Assembly: GCF_014841115.1 (NCBI RefSeq)
Contig: NZ_JACYTP010000004.1
Span: 248,001-312,000, forward strand
DNA: 64,000 bases
Origin: Photobacterium arenosum
Lineage (GTDB): Bacteria; Pseudomonadota; Gammaproteobacteria; Enterobacterales; Vibrionaceae
Direction: 5' to 3'
The notes beneath the pieces are model-generated. The model searched no databases. It was given only the letters and a program-made list of their open reading frames with translations, and was not told the DNA's origin. A program made the translations under genes and the position numbers. Within the stretch, counting starts at the first letter, position 1. Every line of letters begins with the position of its first letter. Of this stretch, positions 32,201-40,984 are shown piece after piece.

Positions 32201-32563
32201 ATGTTCAGGCGTTATATCGCTTTCACGTTAATGGCAATGGTGGCAGTCAGCGTAGCCAAAGCACAGCAGCTCGACTATGTCTACTCGGTATCCACGCCGG
32301 GCGAAGGCCGTCTGGTGACTGTCGACAATTACTGGTTGCTGGCATTCAGCTATACCTACGACATTCGCTTACCTGAGCATGTCAGCCAGGGTGACAAAGT
32401 GATGATTGAGATTAAGCAGGATGATAGCTGGCAGGCTGAAGCATTTACAGTTACAGCGATCAGCATTTTTCAGGATTTGTGTCGATTACACCGTCAGCAT
32501 CCCAGCCAGGATGGCCGTTTTCCGTCAGATGCCATCTATATTCAGCCTTGCCGCAGCGAATAA
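32201..32563 (+). CDS. Small exported protein of unknown function
   Basis: I do not recognise this family. The 120-residue product starts with a clear Sec signal peptide (FRRYIAFTLMAMVAVSVAKA, likely cleaved after AKA). A mature portion of about 100 residues follows, rich in beta-forming sequence, with two cysteines (LCRL and QPCR) that could form a periplasmic disulfide. ATG 32201 is chosen because AGGTGG lies just upstream; an in-frame TTG five codons earlier is possible. A TATAGT -10-like element, within the palindrome CACTATAGTG, precedes it. Terminated by the hairpin at 32596. Confidence 0.7.
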   Translation: MFRRYIAFTLMAMVAVSVAKAQQLDYVYSVSTPGEGRLVTVDNYWLLAFSYTYDIRLPEHVSQGDKVMIEIKQDDSWQAEAFTVTAISIFQDLCRLHRQHPSQDGRFPSDAIYIQPCRSE

Positions 32564-32595
32564 CAGTATAAAATAATTAAGAAAACCGGCTAATA

Positions 32596-32625
32596 ACAAC
32601 GCCCCGTATTATTCGGGGCGTTGTT
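32596..32625. terminator. Terminator between convergent genes
   Basis: AACAACGCCCCG pairs with CGGGGCGTTGTT around a 5-nt loop of A/T. It lies between the exported-protein gene and the 3' end of the permease and can serve both strands, although T-tracts are short. Confidence 0.75.
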
Positions 32626-32637
32626 GATCTGGGGCTG

Positions 32638-33993
32638 TCAGACCAGGCCGGTACTGAGGTGTACCACTATGACAGTAAAGGCCGCCATCAGCGGAATCGC
32701 CATAGTTACCACGGCAATATCACCATAGCTCTGTCTGTGAGTCAGGCGACAAACCGCCAGCAAAGTAATCACAGCACCACAGTGCGGCAGTGTATCCAGC
32801 CCGCCTGCAGCCAGCAAGATCACGCGATGCAGCACTTCAGGGTTTATTCCGGTACTCAGGAAATCATTACCCAGCAGAGCCAGCACCATACCTGTGCCGC
32901 CTGACGACGAACCAATAATACCGGCAAGACTGGTCGAGGTGAGCGCCACTTTGAACAGATCCGGAATATCAATGGCGGCAATACCGGCTTTGATAATCAC
33001 AAAGGCCGACAGGGCAGTAATCACTGCACCATAGCCTACCTCAGAAGCTGTGTTGAAAATGGGTAGCAGAGAGCCCACCGAACCGTCGAAGACGTGCTTG
33101 TTGGTATCAAACAGGTAGCGGCGATAGCTCACCAGCATGAAGATAATGGCGATAGCCAGCGCGATGATCACAGGCCAGGTACCGTTGATCCGTGTATCCA
33201 GGGTTTCATATTCGGCAATCACAGCGGGTGATTTGAAGTAAATATTGGTCAGTACAAAGTTGATGACGAACACCATCAGAATCGGAACCAGTGCCATCAA
33301 CACGCTCGGTGTTGCTGTGCTGTCATCCAGATCTTTATCACTTTCATCATGGTCACCGTAATTTTCACCAGCCGCAATGGCCTTCTGGGCGCGGTATTTG
33401 ATCCACAATACTCCCAGTACCAGCATCATAGTACCGGCCAGCAAGCCCAAGGCCGGTGCCGCGTAAATAGTGGTGCCGAACGGTATGGTTGGCATGGTGT
33501 TCAGGTACTGCGGCGTGCCCGGCAACGCCGTCATGGTAAAGGTGAAAGCACCCAGAGTGATCGCCGCAGGCAGCAGGCGCTTAGGAATGCCGGCCGCGCG
33601 GAAAGTGGCTGCACCAATCGGATACATGGCAAAGACCACCACAAAGAGTGACACGCCGCCGTACGTCAGCAAAGCGGTAGCCAGCACGACAGACAATATC
33701 GCGTGTTTGGTACCCAGATGCTGAATGATAAAACGAGATAAAGCACGGGCGGCACCCGATGCGCCCATCAGCTTGCCAAAGATTGCCCCGGCGATGAAGA
33801 TGGGGAAGTACAGTTTGATGTAATTGGCTGCGGCAGGCATGAAGACATTAGACAGTGCATACAAAAAAGGGAAATCGCTGGTAAGCAGTGCAGCGGCCAT
33901 GGCTAAAATGGGGGCGAGGATCAGAACTGACACGCCTCGGTAGGCAAAGTACATCAAACCCACAAGCGTGAGCAGTATCACGGCAACATCCAT
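32638..33993 (-). CDS. GntP-family permease, probable short-chain hydroxy- or keto-acid transporter
   Basis: This is a 451-residue inner-membrane protein with about 12 hydrophobic segments. It belongs to the GntP/YxjC-type family: STSLAGIIGSSSGGTGMVLALLG and the C-terminal HRVILLAAGGLDTLPHCGAVITLL are characteristic. Members carry gluconate or, in the YxjC-like branch, hydroxybutyrate-type acids. ATG 33993 (MDVAVILL) is preferred over one six codons upstream because GGAGAGAG is correctly spaced. It is divergent from a CoA-transferase gene, which favours a short-chain acid substrate such as acetoacetate or hydroxybutyrate; the substrate is inference. Confidence 0.85.
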   Translation of the reverse strand: MDVAVILLTLVGLMYFAYRGVSVLILAPILAMAAALLTSDFPFLYALSNVFMPAAANYIKLYFPIFIAGAIFGKLMGASGAARALSRFIIQHLGTKHAILSVVLATALLTYGGVSLFVVVFAMYPIGAATFRAAGIPKRLLPAAITLGAFTFTMTALPGTPQYLNTMPTIPFGTTIYAAPALGLLAGTMMLVLGVLWIKYRAQKAIAAGENYGDHDESDKDLDDSTATPSVLMALVPILMVFVINFVLTNIYFKSPAVIAEYETLDTRINGTWPVIIALAIAIIFMLVSYRRYLFDTNKHVFDGSVGSLLPIFNTASEVGYGAVITALSAFVIIKAGIAAIDIPDLFKVALTSTSLAGIIGSSSGGTGMVLALLGNDFLSTGINPEVLHRVILLAAGGLDTLPHCGAVITLLAVCRLTHRQSYGDIAVVTMAIPLMAAFTVIVVHLSTGLV

Positions 33994-34157
33994 ATTCTCT
34001 CTCCGTTTCATGGTTATAGTTATAACAGGTCGTTAACATCCTAGACCTCCCAGTCGTGATTGAAAACATCACTGGTCGGTCCAATTTTTATATTCAGCGG
34101 TAAAGTGCGAGCCGCATCATGCTATACCAGGTGTAAATCGCAGCCCCTGTTTTAATT

Positions 34158-34176
34158 GATAATGATATTTTTTATT
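34158..34176. promoter_or_regulatory. Fur-box-like site in the divergent permease/CoA-transferase region
   Basis: GATAATGATATTTTTTATT matches the 19-bp Fur consensus GATAATGATAATCATTATC at 15 positions. The 317-bp gap between the two divergent genes (33994-34310) holds no gene. AT-richness makes a chance match plausible. Confidence 0.25.
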
Positions 34177-34310
34177 TATTTCAATATGTTATCACGTGTT
34201 TGTGGCTGGTTGTGGCCAGTTTCGAAAAACACAATTTCATCTGTAGCTATTAAAGCAAGGGGATGGGATTCATACACTTCAGGCAATTGCACGGTAAAAG
34301 GAAGTTGCGC

Positions 34311-35879
34311 ATGGCAGTTACCCAACTTACGGCTGAAGAAGCCGCGGCATGGATCACCGACGGACAGTCCGTCATGCTGGGGGGATTTATCGGTTCCGTG
34401 GTACCAGAGTCGATCATCAGGGCCTTGGGTGAACGCTACGACAGCGAAACCTCACCCCGTGATCTGACATTGATCTTTGCAGCCGGTCAGGGAGACGGAC
34501 AAGGACGGGCGGCGAATCATCTGGCCAGGCCGGGCATGGTTAAGCGGGTGATTGGCGGCCACTGGGGTCTGGTGCCAGACCTGCAAAAGCTGGCCCTGAG
34601 CAATGAGATTGAGGCGTACAACCTGCCACAGGGGGTGATTTCACACCTCTTGCGCGATACGGCAGCAGGTAAGCCCGGGACAGTGACAACAACCGGGCTG
34701 GGAACCTTTGTCGATCCCCGGCTTGAAGGCGGCAAGATTAATACGATAACCCGCGACGATCTGGTGTCTGTGCTGGAGATCAATGGTGAAGAATACCTGT
34801 TCTACCAGCGTCTGCCGGTGGATATGGCGATTTTGCGCGGCACAACGGCAGATGACAACGGCAATATCACGATGGAAGATGAGTGTCTGGTGGTGGAAAA
34901 TCTGGCCGCAGCGCAGGCAGCCCGTAATCAGGGCGGCAAAGTGGTCGTGCAGGTCAAACGGCTGGTGCCGGCCGGTACACTCGATCCTCATAGCATCAAA
35001 ATTCCGGGCATTTTTGTCGATGCTATTGTGCTTTGCAATGATGAAGCGGAACACATGCAGACCTTTGCCACCCGTTTCAATCCCGATTTTGTCGGACGGG
35101 CAGGTTCAGGCGAACATCAGGTAGAGCACCGGGATAGTCTGCCGGAACAACTGGATGCCAAAACCCTTATTGCCCGCCGCGCCGTGCAGGAGCTGACGCC
35201 CGGCGCTGTACTGAATCTGGGGATTGGCGTGCCTGAGTACATTGCAATTGTTGCCGGTAAGCTGGGTATCCTGGATACCATGACTCTCACCGTCGAGCCC
35301 GGCGCTATCGGCGGTCTGCCGGCCAGCGGGCTGGATTTTGGTGCCAGCAGGCACCCGCAGGCCATCATTACTCAGGATCAGATGTTCGATTTTTATGATG
35401 GCGGCGGGATCGATCAGGCCTTTCTCGGCCTGGCACAGTGCTCTGCCCGCGGCGATATCAATGTGTCCCGTTTTGGCGATAAATTGCCGGGCTGTGGTGG
35501 TTTTATCAACATCAGTCAGCATGCTAAGTCTCTGTTTTTCTGTGGCACTTTTACAGCCGCTGGGTTGGAGATCGCCGTCAGGAACGGCGAGCTGCATATT
35601 CTGAAGGAAGGGCGTCAGAGTAAGTTTGTTGAGACAGCTGAACAGATTACGTTTTCCGCTTCACGGGCCATCCAGACCAGGCAACCGGTGCGCTATATTA
35701 CTGAACGTGCCGTGTTCCGGCTTGAACCGCAAGGTCTGGTGCTGGAAGAAATTGCGCCAGGCGTGGATCTTGAGCGTGATATTCTGGCACATATGTCATT
35801 CACTCCGGTGATTGATCCCGGTCTGAGCTTGATGTCAGCAGAGATATTTTCTCCTCAGTTCGGGCAGAAAACCGTTTAA
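34311..35879 (+). CDS. YdiF-type acyl-CoA:acetate/3-ketoacid CoA-transferase
   Basis: This 522-residue enzyme is a family I CoA-transferase with both subunit domains fused, close to E. coli YdiF. The catalytic Glu lies in LTVEPGAIGGLPASGLDFG. Other motifs are GHWGLVPDLQKLAL, YNLPQGVISHLLRD, GTFVDPRLEGGK and RYITERAVFRLEPQGLVLEEIAPGVDLERDIL. ATG 34311 (MAVTQLTAEEAAAW) has AAGGAAG upstream; an in-frame ATG 16 codons earlier is less likely. It should move CoA between short-chain acyl groups in the cytoplasm. The divergent permease and downstream LysR gene suggest a short-chain acid utilisation module. Confidence 0.9.
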   Translation: MAVTQLTAEEAAAWITDGQSVMLGGFIGSVVPESIIRALGERYDSETSPRDLTLIFAAGQGDGQGRAANHLARPGMVKRVIGGHWGLVPDLQKLALSNEIEAYNLPQGVISHLLRDTAAGKPGTVTTTGLGTFVDPRLEGGKINTITRDDLVSVLEINGEEYLFYQRLPVDMAILRGTTADDNGNITMEDECLVVENLAAAQAARNQGGKVVVQVKRLVPAGTLDPHSIKIPGIFVDAIVLCNDEAEHMQTFATRFNPDFVGRAGSGEHQVEHRDSLPEQLDAKTLIARRAVQELTPGAVLNLGIGVPEYIAIVAGKLGILDTMTLTVEPGAIGGLPASGLDFGASRHPQAIITQDQMFDFYDGGGIDQAFLGLAQCSARGDINVSRFGDKLPGCGGFINISQHAKSLFFCGTFTAAGLEIAVRNGELHILKEGRQSKFVETAEQITFSASRAIQTRQPVRYITERAVFRLEPQGLVLEEIAPGVDLERDILAHMSFTPVIDPGLSLMSAEIFSPQFGQKTV

Positions 35880-36037
35880 ATAGCGGGATGTGGGTCATAA
35901 GACTGTGAAGCGAGCTGTAAGACGAGGTGCCGGTGTTAGTTCAGCCAGGATTGCGCAGGCATTATTGAGGCTCATTAACCCCGGTCCTTGCCTGAAAAGC
36001 GGGGTCGGGTGGGAGTTCAAACCATAAGGAATGTGCT

Positions 36038-36985
36038 ATGACCCAGTCACTGGTCGGGATTAATCCTCGCCAGCAACAATTAGATAAAATCGTGTTTTTC
36101 TGTTCCGTTATTCAGCATGGCTCGTTTCGCGAGGCTGCGGAAGTGTGGGGCATTTCCGCGGCGGCGGCCAGCCGATGGGTAAAGGAGCTGGAAGGGCTGA
36201 TGGCCGTCGAGTTGATCAAGCGCAGTACCCGCCAACTTGTACCGACGGATGCCGGAGAGATGCTGTACCGTCGTTTTTCTTCCCTGTTGCCGGAAATTGA
36301 TACCATCTGCGCTGAAGTGGGCAGTATGGCAGATGAACAGCGGGGAATTATCAGTATCTCATCGACACCGCTGTACGCCAGTTATTATCTGCGTGAAATC
36401 ATTGCGGAATACATGGAAATGCATCCCCAGGTGAACTTTCGTTTGTTTATTGAAGCAGGGGAGACAGATCCGTTACATGTGGATTTTATTATCCGGGCCA
36501 AAGCGACTAACCGGGAAACCGAAGAGAAAGATTCTTTGCTGATCCGCCGGTTGTTGCTCAGTGAACCGCTATACGCCTGCGCGTCGCCAGGCTATCTGGC
36601 ACGGTGCGGTAAACCAATGGAACCGGAAGATTTAAGAGATCACCGCTGCCTGTATGCCAGTTCACTGGTTGGAGGCAATCGCTGGTATTTCCGTTTAAAT
36701 GGTATTAACCGCGCTGTGGCTATCAGCGATGCGCTGGAATGTGATAACAGTGAGATACTGCGCGATATGGCAATCAGAGGAGCCGGTGTTGCCTACTTGC
36801 CGCATTCTGTGATTAAGGACGCTCTGGCCTCAGGCGCATTAACTGTGCTACTGACTGATTATGTTGCCAGCCAGTTTGACATCAATCTGTACTTTCGCCC
36901 CAGGCATCCAATGCCTGCTCGCTGTCAGGCGTTCAAGGATTACCTGCTGCGCAGGACAGAAGAGATTGTGGCACAGCAAGTATGA
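36038..36985 (+). CDS. LysR-family transcriptional regulator
   Basis: The 315-residue protein has an N-terminal winged helix-turn-helix (about 15-75, IVFFCSVIQHGSFREAAEVWGISAAAASRWVKELEGLMAVELIKR) and a LysR substrate-binding domain. It belongs to the CrgA-like subgroup by its RSTRQLVPTDAGEMLYRR segment and C-terminal LYFRPRHPMPARCQAFKDYL. It lies 158 bp after the CoA-transferase gene in the same direction and could regulate that gene and the permease. The target is inference. Confidence 0.9.
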   Translation: MTQSLVGINPRQQQLDKIVFFCSVIQHGSFREAAEVWGISAAAASRWVKELEGLMAVELIKRSTRQLVPTDAGEMLYRRFSSLLPEIDTICAEVGSMADEQRGIISISSTPLYASYYLREIIAEYMEMHPQVNFRLFIEAGETDPLHVDFIIRAKATNRETEEKDSLLIRRLLLSEPLYACASPGYLARCGKPMEPEDLRDHRCLYASSLVGGNRWYFRLNGINRAVAISDALECDNSEILRDMAIRGAGVAYLPHSVIKDALASGALTVLLTDYVASQFDINLYFRPRHPMPARCQAFKDYLLRRTEEIVAQQV

Positions 36986-37001
36986 TGGCTGTGCAGCAGG
37001 C

Positions 37002-39068
37002 TTAAAATCTGCCGCGGAAGTTTTTCATCAGTATGGTTTCCAGATCATTTTTCGGCAGCGGGCGGAAAAAGTGAAAGCCCTGGATGTAATCACAATTGAG
37101 ATTGGATAGCAGGGCGGCCTGCTGGCGCGTTTCTACGCCTTCAGCGACGACACTCATATTCAGCGACTTACCCAGATTGATGATGTTTTCGATCAGGGTC
37201 AGTTGCTTAGGCACAGTCTCCAGATCTTTGATAAATGCCCGGTCGATTTTGAGCTCGTCCAGCGGGAATCGGGCCAGATAAGACAAAGAGGAGTAGCCGG
37301 TCCCAAAATCATCAATCGATAGGGCAAACCCGAGTTTTTTGATGGCGTTCAACATTTGTATGGTGTGTTCGTTTTCTCCCAGCATGGCACTTTCAGTCAG
37401 TTCAAAAGTGATATCATCCGGGTTGACACCTGTGGCTCGCTGCAAGTCTGAGACATACTGAATCAGGTTGGGATTACCAAATTGCTGGGGTGACAGGTTG
37501 ATAGCCACCCGGCCCTGAAGGATCCCCTGTCTTTTCCAGTATTTAACTGTGGTGAAGACTTCTTTCATCACAACCTGGCCGAGCTGTTCGATCAGGCCTG
37601 AGCGTTCAGCAACCGGAATAAACTGGGCCGGGCTGATGTAACCTTCAATAGGGTGTTTCCAGCGCACCAGGGCTTCGGCACCGTGAATGGAGAAATCCCT
37701 CGCACTGACTTTAGGCTGATACCAGACTTCCAGCCCTTTATTCTGTAGGGCTTTCTGCAGTTCAATTTCCAGCCACAACCGCATTCTTGCTTCTTTGTTC
37801 ATGGTCTCGTCAAAGGTGACCAGACGGTTACGCCCGCGATTCTTGGCTTCATACATAGCGGTATCGGCATGCTGCAGCAGTAAACGTGCATCACTGCCGT
37901 TGCCCGGGTAGTTCACCATCCCGATCGAACAGGCCAGATGCTTGCTGAAGTGCATCAGGTCGAAGGGTTGATTGACCAGGGCAATAATCTTTTTCGAGAC
38001 CTGTTCGCCAATTTCCGCATGGATGGGACCGGGCAGCAGAATGCCGAATTCATCGCCACCCAGATGACCTATCACAGCGTTCTCCGGCAACAACTGACGC
38101 AGGCGTTGGGAGATTTCCTGCAGCACCCGATCGCCAATGTGATGCCCCAGCGAATCGTTGATGTTTTTGAAATTATCTATGTCCAGATACAGCATGACTA
38201 ACGGGGTCTGCCGGTTGATCATCTGTTCCAGACGACGGCTGAATCCGTGGCGGTTATACAAACCTGTCAGCGGGTCGGTATGAATCAGCTGTTCCACCTG
38301 TTCGGGTTGGACTTGTTGTGTCTGTGGCTGTCTCAGGACAACCAGACTGGCGGGTGAGCCAACGACCAGGGTGTCTTTCAGGGTCAGCGTCAGTACATTT
38401 TCAACCTGACACCGTTGACTGGTCAGGCAATGGTAGGCTTTGCCGTTGCTGAGTTCGGCCAGTTGCTCACCAAAAGGGCGGTTGTTTCTGCTGTCTATTA
38501 ATAGCTGCCCTAAATCTTCCCCTGTCATGTCATCCGGCGAAGCAAACCCCAGCAACTGAGCGGCCATTGGGTTAGCGGACAACACTTGATTTCTTTCGAT
38601 CAGCAGGCAGCCATCAGACATGAGCTGGCTGAGCTGGTTAAAGTGGTCTTCATGTTCAGCCACGGCATTGGCAAGGTGTAAGCGTTCAGAGGTATCAATC
38701 GCATGCAGAGCCAGGCCGGTAATTTCGCCGCTATCATCGCGCAGTGGTGACACACTGAAATGCAGGCAGGTATGATGCCTGTGTTCATCAAGAATCACAT
38801 CCCCTTCCACGTATTCGCCGTTCAGGGCGCGTTCGTAATATGGCTGCAGGGTGTGGTAAAAGGTCTCGCCGAGGATTTCGCTATCACGGTGCCCCACCAG
38901 TTCTTCCCGGCTGAGGCCGCTGAGCTGACAGTAGTGTTGATTGACCGCGACATAGTGGTGTTGCTTGTCCAGAATGGCGAACAGGAATGGGCTATTGCCT
39001 GTCAGTTGAAAAAACCAATTGTTGATGAATTCAGTCGGCATGGCGAAATTGTCTGTTACTGCTGACAT
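37002..39068 (-). CDS. rocS: PAS-PAS-GGDEF-EAL cyclic-di-GMP protein, RocS-like
   Basis: This 688-residue cytoplasmic signalling protein has two PAS domains (about 20-135 and 140-255), then a GGDEF domain with intact GGDEF at 337-341. Its EAL domain has intact EAL at 465-467, followed by DDFGTGYSSL. Both cyclase and phosphodiesterase motifs are therefore present; V. cholerae RocS has the same PAS-GGDEF-EAL design. No membrane segment is seen, so sensing is cytosolic. The neighbourhood (nlpI, rimI, yhbS) also matches the RocS region as I recall it. Orthology is likely but not proved. The 527-bp region upstream (39069-39595) is AT-rich with no gene. Confidence 0.85.
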   Translation of the reverse strand: MSAVTDNFAMPTEFINNWFFQLTGNSPFLFAILDKQHHYVAVNQHYCQLSGLSREELVGHRDSEILGETFYHTLQPYYERALNGEYVEGDVILDEHRHHTCLHFSVSPLRDDSGEITGLALHAIDTSERLHLANAVAEHEDHFNQLSQLMSDGCLLIERNQVLSANPMAAQLLGFASPDDMTGEDLGQLLIDSRNNRPFGEQLAELSNGKAYHCLTSQRCQVENVLTLTLKDTLVVGSPASLVVLRQPQTQQVQPEQVEQLIHTDPLTGLYNRHGFSRRLEQMINRQTPLVMLYLDIDNFKNINDSLGHHIGDRVLQEISQRLRQLLPENAVIGHLGGDEFGILLPGPIHAEIGEQVSKKIIALVNQPFDLMHFSKHLACSIGMVNYPGNGSDARLLLQHADTAMYEAKNRGRNRLVTFDETMNKEARMRLWLEIELQKALQNKGLEVWYQPKVSARDFSIHGAEALVRWKHPIEGYISPAQFIPVAERSGLIEQLGQVVMKEVFTTVKYWKRQGILQGRVAINLSPQQFGNPNLIQYVSDLQRATGVNPDDITFELTESAMLGENEHTIQMLNAIKKLGFALSIDDFGTGYSSLSYLARFPLDELKIDRAFIKDLETVPKQLTLIENIINLGKSLNMSVVAEGVETRQQAALLSNLNCDYIQGFHFFRPLPKNDLETILMKNFRGRF

Positions 39069-39535
39069 CGCTCGGATGTCCCTTTCTGGGTAAGTCGTAC
39101 CCGTAATATAACGTTAGAAAATGTCTGATTGTCAAAAATTCCTATTTTCATGAGAAAATTTTGATTTGAAATGTAAAAAAATGGATTTATTGACACTGGT
39201 TACAAAAAACTGGCCGGCGAAAACGAGACGTATGCATCTAAAATAATGTTTTAAAAGCAGATTACCTCAGCGAATAATCTTTGCATTTTATTGACGAGAA
39301 GAAGAAAAGTCCCGTTGGAAAGGCATGACATTGATTATTCATCTGCATCTCTGCGACACAAATACGAATCAGCAAAATATTGACTGACCTGATTCCAGGC
39401 GGACGGTTGTAGTGTCAGCAGGGAAGCTATCATTACTATGAATCTGTGCTGATATCCTTTTTCAGCCTCTGTGCTGTGTCTGGCGAGAAAGAGGTTGTGA
39501 TCACACTAGCCTGGCCGCAAAATAGGGCCGGCTAA

Positions 39536-39557
39536 ATGTGGCGGATACCCGCCACAT
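39536..39557. repeat. Perfect hairpin upstream of yhbS
   Basis: ATGTGGCGG (39536-39544) and CCGCCACAT (39549-39557) form a 9-bp GC-rich stem with a 4-nt loop. No T-run follows. It lies 39 nt before the yhbS start, so it could be an operator or a leader structure. Confidence 0.5.
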
Positions 39558-39595
39558 CCAATGACGGTCTGACGACTGTTTCTTTGAGGATAACT

Positions 39596-40105
39596 ATGCT
39601 GATTCGAACTGAAGTGCCGGCGGACATTCTGACTATCGATGCCTTACTGCGATACACATTTGATACTGAAGCGGAAGCAGATTTGGTCATGACCCTGCGT
39701 GAAAATGGTCATATGACGTTATCGCTGGTGGCATGCAATGATGATGGTGAAGTGGTTGGTCATATCTTTTTCAGTCCGGTCACTGTCAGCGGACAGGATT
39801 TAGGGTGGCAAGGGCTGGCACCTTTGGTGGTGAAAGCCGAATACCGCGGGCAGGGGATCGGCCAGACACTGATGCGTGAAAGTGCAGAAATACTGGCAGA
39901 GCTGGGTTACCCAGTGGTGGTGGTGCTGGGGGATCACAGCTATTACCGTAAAGCCGGTTATGTGACGGCGGCGGAGCATGGCTTGCGCTGCACCTGGCCT
40001 GTGCCGGAAGAGGCTTTCATGGTTCAGGAACTGCTGCCATCCACCCTGAGCGGTCATCGTGGCCTGGTTGAATACAGCGCTCCATTTTCCGCGCTCCCGG
40101 CCTAA
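39596..40105 (+). CDS. yhbS: GNAT-family N-acetyltransferase YhbS
   Basis: The 169-residue GNAT protein is close to E. coli YhbS: the start MLIRTEVPADILTIDALLRYTF, the acetyl-CoA loop VVKAEYRGQGIGQTLM, and VVVLGDHSYYRKAGYVTAAEHGLRCTWPVPEEAFMV. GAGGA lies 5 nt before ATG 39596, and an in-frame upstream ATG would begin within the hairpin at 39536. Its substrate is not defined. Confidence 0.9.
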   Translation: MLIRTEVPADILTIDALLRYTFDTEAEADLVMTLRENGHMTLSLVACNDDGEVVGHIFFSPVTVSGQDLGWQGLAPLVVKAEYRGQGIGQTLMRESAEILAELGYPVVVVLGDHSYYRKAGYVTAAEHGLRCTWPVPEEAFMVQELLPSTLSGHRGLVEYSAPFSALPA

Positions 40106-40132
40106 CAGAACATCAAAAGCGGTAAACACATC

Positions 40133-40534
40133 ATGCAACAAAGAAACATGCAATTATTGCAGGAAATGGGACTGACGAACTGGCAAATCAGAAAACCTGA
40201 GTGTTTTCCTGACTGGGTTCAGTCTGTGATTGATTTACCCGAAACCTGTCAATTGCTGTTTGTGACCGCGGATGAGATGGATGAACACGATGCCTGGTTG
40301 TTCGGCAATATTCTGCGCAGCATGAAGCTGACCCCGGAGCAGGCATTAACTCTGCCCCCACATGCATTGTCTGAGCTGGGTGAGCATCATCTGACCTGGT
40401 GCTGGTTTGCCGGTTGCCAGGGCGTTGAGCCGTCCGATTGCCAGATTCTGCACTCAGCGTCACTGTGTCAGATGCATGATAACCCTGCCAGCAAGAAAGC
40501 ATTGTGGCAGCAGATCTGTGCCTTCAATGATTGA
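40133..40534 (+). CDS. holD: DNA polymerase III psi subunit HolD
   Basis: HolD links the clamp loader to SSB through chi. This fast-evolving 133-residue protein keeps family traits: MQLLQEMGLTNWQIRKPECF at the N-terminus (chi/clamp-loader contacts), DAWLFGNILRSMKLTPEQALTL in the middle, and ASKKALWQQICAFND at the end, matching E. coli ARAALWQQICTYE. It overlaps rimI by 8 bp, the order found in E. coli. Confidence 0.92.
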   Translation: MQQRNMQLLQEMGLTNWQIRKPECFPDWVQSVIDLPETCQLLFVTADEMDEHDAWLFGNILRSMKLTPEQALTLPPHALSELGEHHLTWCWFAGCQGVEPSDCQILHSASLCQMHDNPASKKALWQQICAFND

Positions 40535-40982
40535 ATTCCTGCCTATGACAGCTGCGCACCTTGATGACGTGTGGGCTATTGAGCAACGTGCACACCCGTT
40601 TCCCTGGACAGAAAGCCAGATCAGAGAAACGCCATCCCGTATCGCTCTGAATCTGGTGATGCGGGTTGACGGCAAGGTCGCGGGCTATTGTTTTGGCCAG
40701 TCTGTGGCCGGTGAAGTGAGCCTGTTTAATATTGCTGTTGATCCTGAGTGGCAGGGGCAAGGGCTGGGCCGTCAGTTGCTGGCGGCGTTTGTGGCTGCCG
40801 CCCAAGCGGAAGGCGGGCAGGACATCTGGCTCGAAGTGCGGGCCGGCAATACCAGGGCCAGTCAGTTATACCTGGCCAATGGTTTTGAGCTGGTCAGTCG
40901 CCGGCAAGACTATTACCGGGCCGACAGCAGTGTCAGTGCTAACGGCCGCGAAGACGCGCTGATCATGAAAGCGAAGATCTGA
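40527..40982 (+). CDS. rimI: Ribosomal protein S18-alanine N-acetyltransferase RimI
   Basis: RimI acetylates the N-terminal alanine of S18. The 151-residue GNAT protein has IEQRAHPFPWTESQI, LFNIAVDPEWQGQGLGRQLL (acetyl-CoA binding), WLEVRAGNTRASQLYLANGFE and YYRADSSVSANGREDALIM. The start at 40527 lies within the end of holD, as in E. coli; upstream in-frame sequence is only a shadow of holD. Confidence 0.95.
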   Translation: MIEFLPMTAAHLDDVWAIEQRAHPFPWTESQIRETPSRIALNLVMRVDGKVAGYCFGQSVAGEVSLFNIAVDPEWQGQGLGRQLLAAFVAAAQAEGGQDIWLEVRAGNTRASQLYLANGFELVSRRQDYYRADSSVSANGREDALIMKAKI

Positions 40983-40984
40983 CG

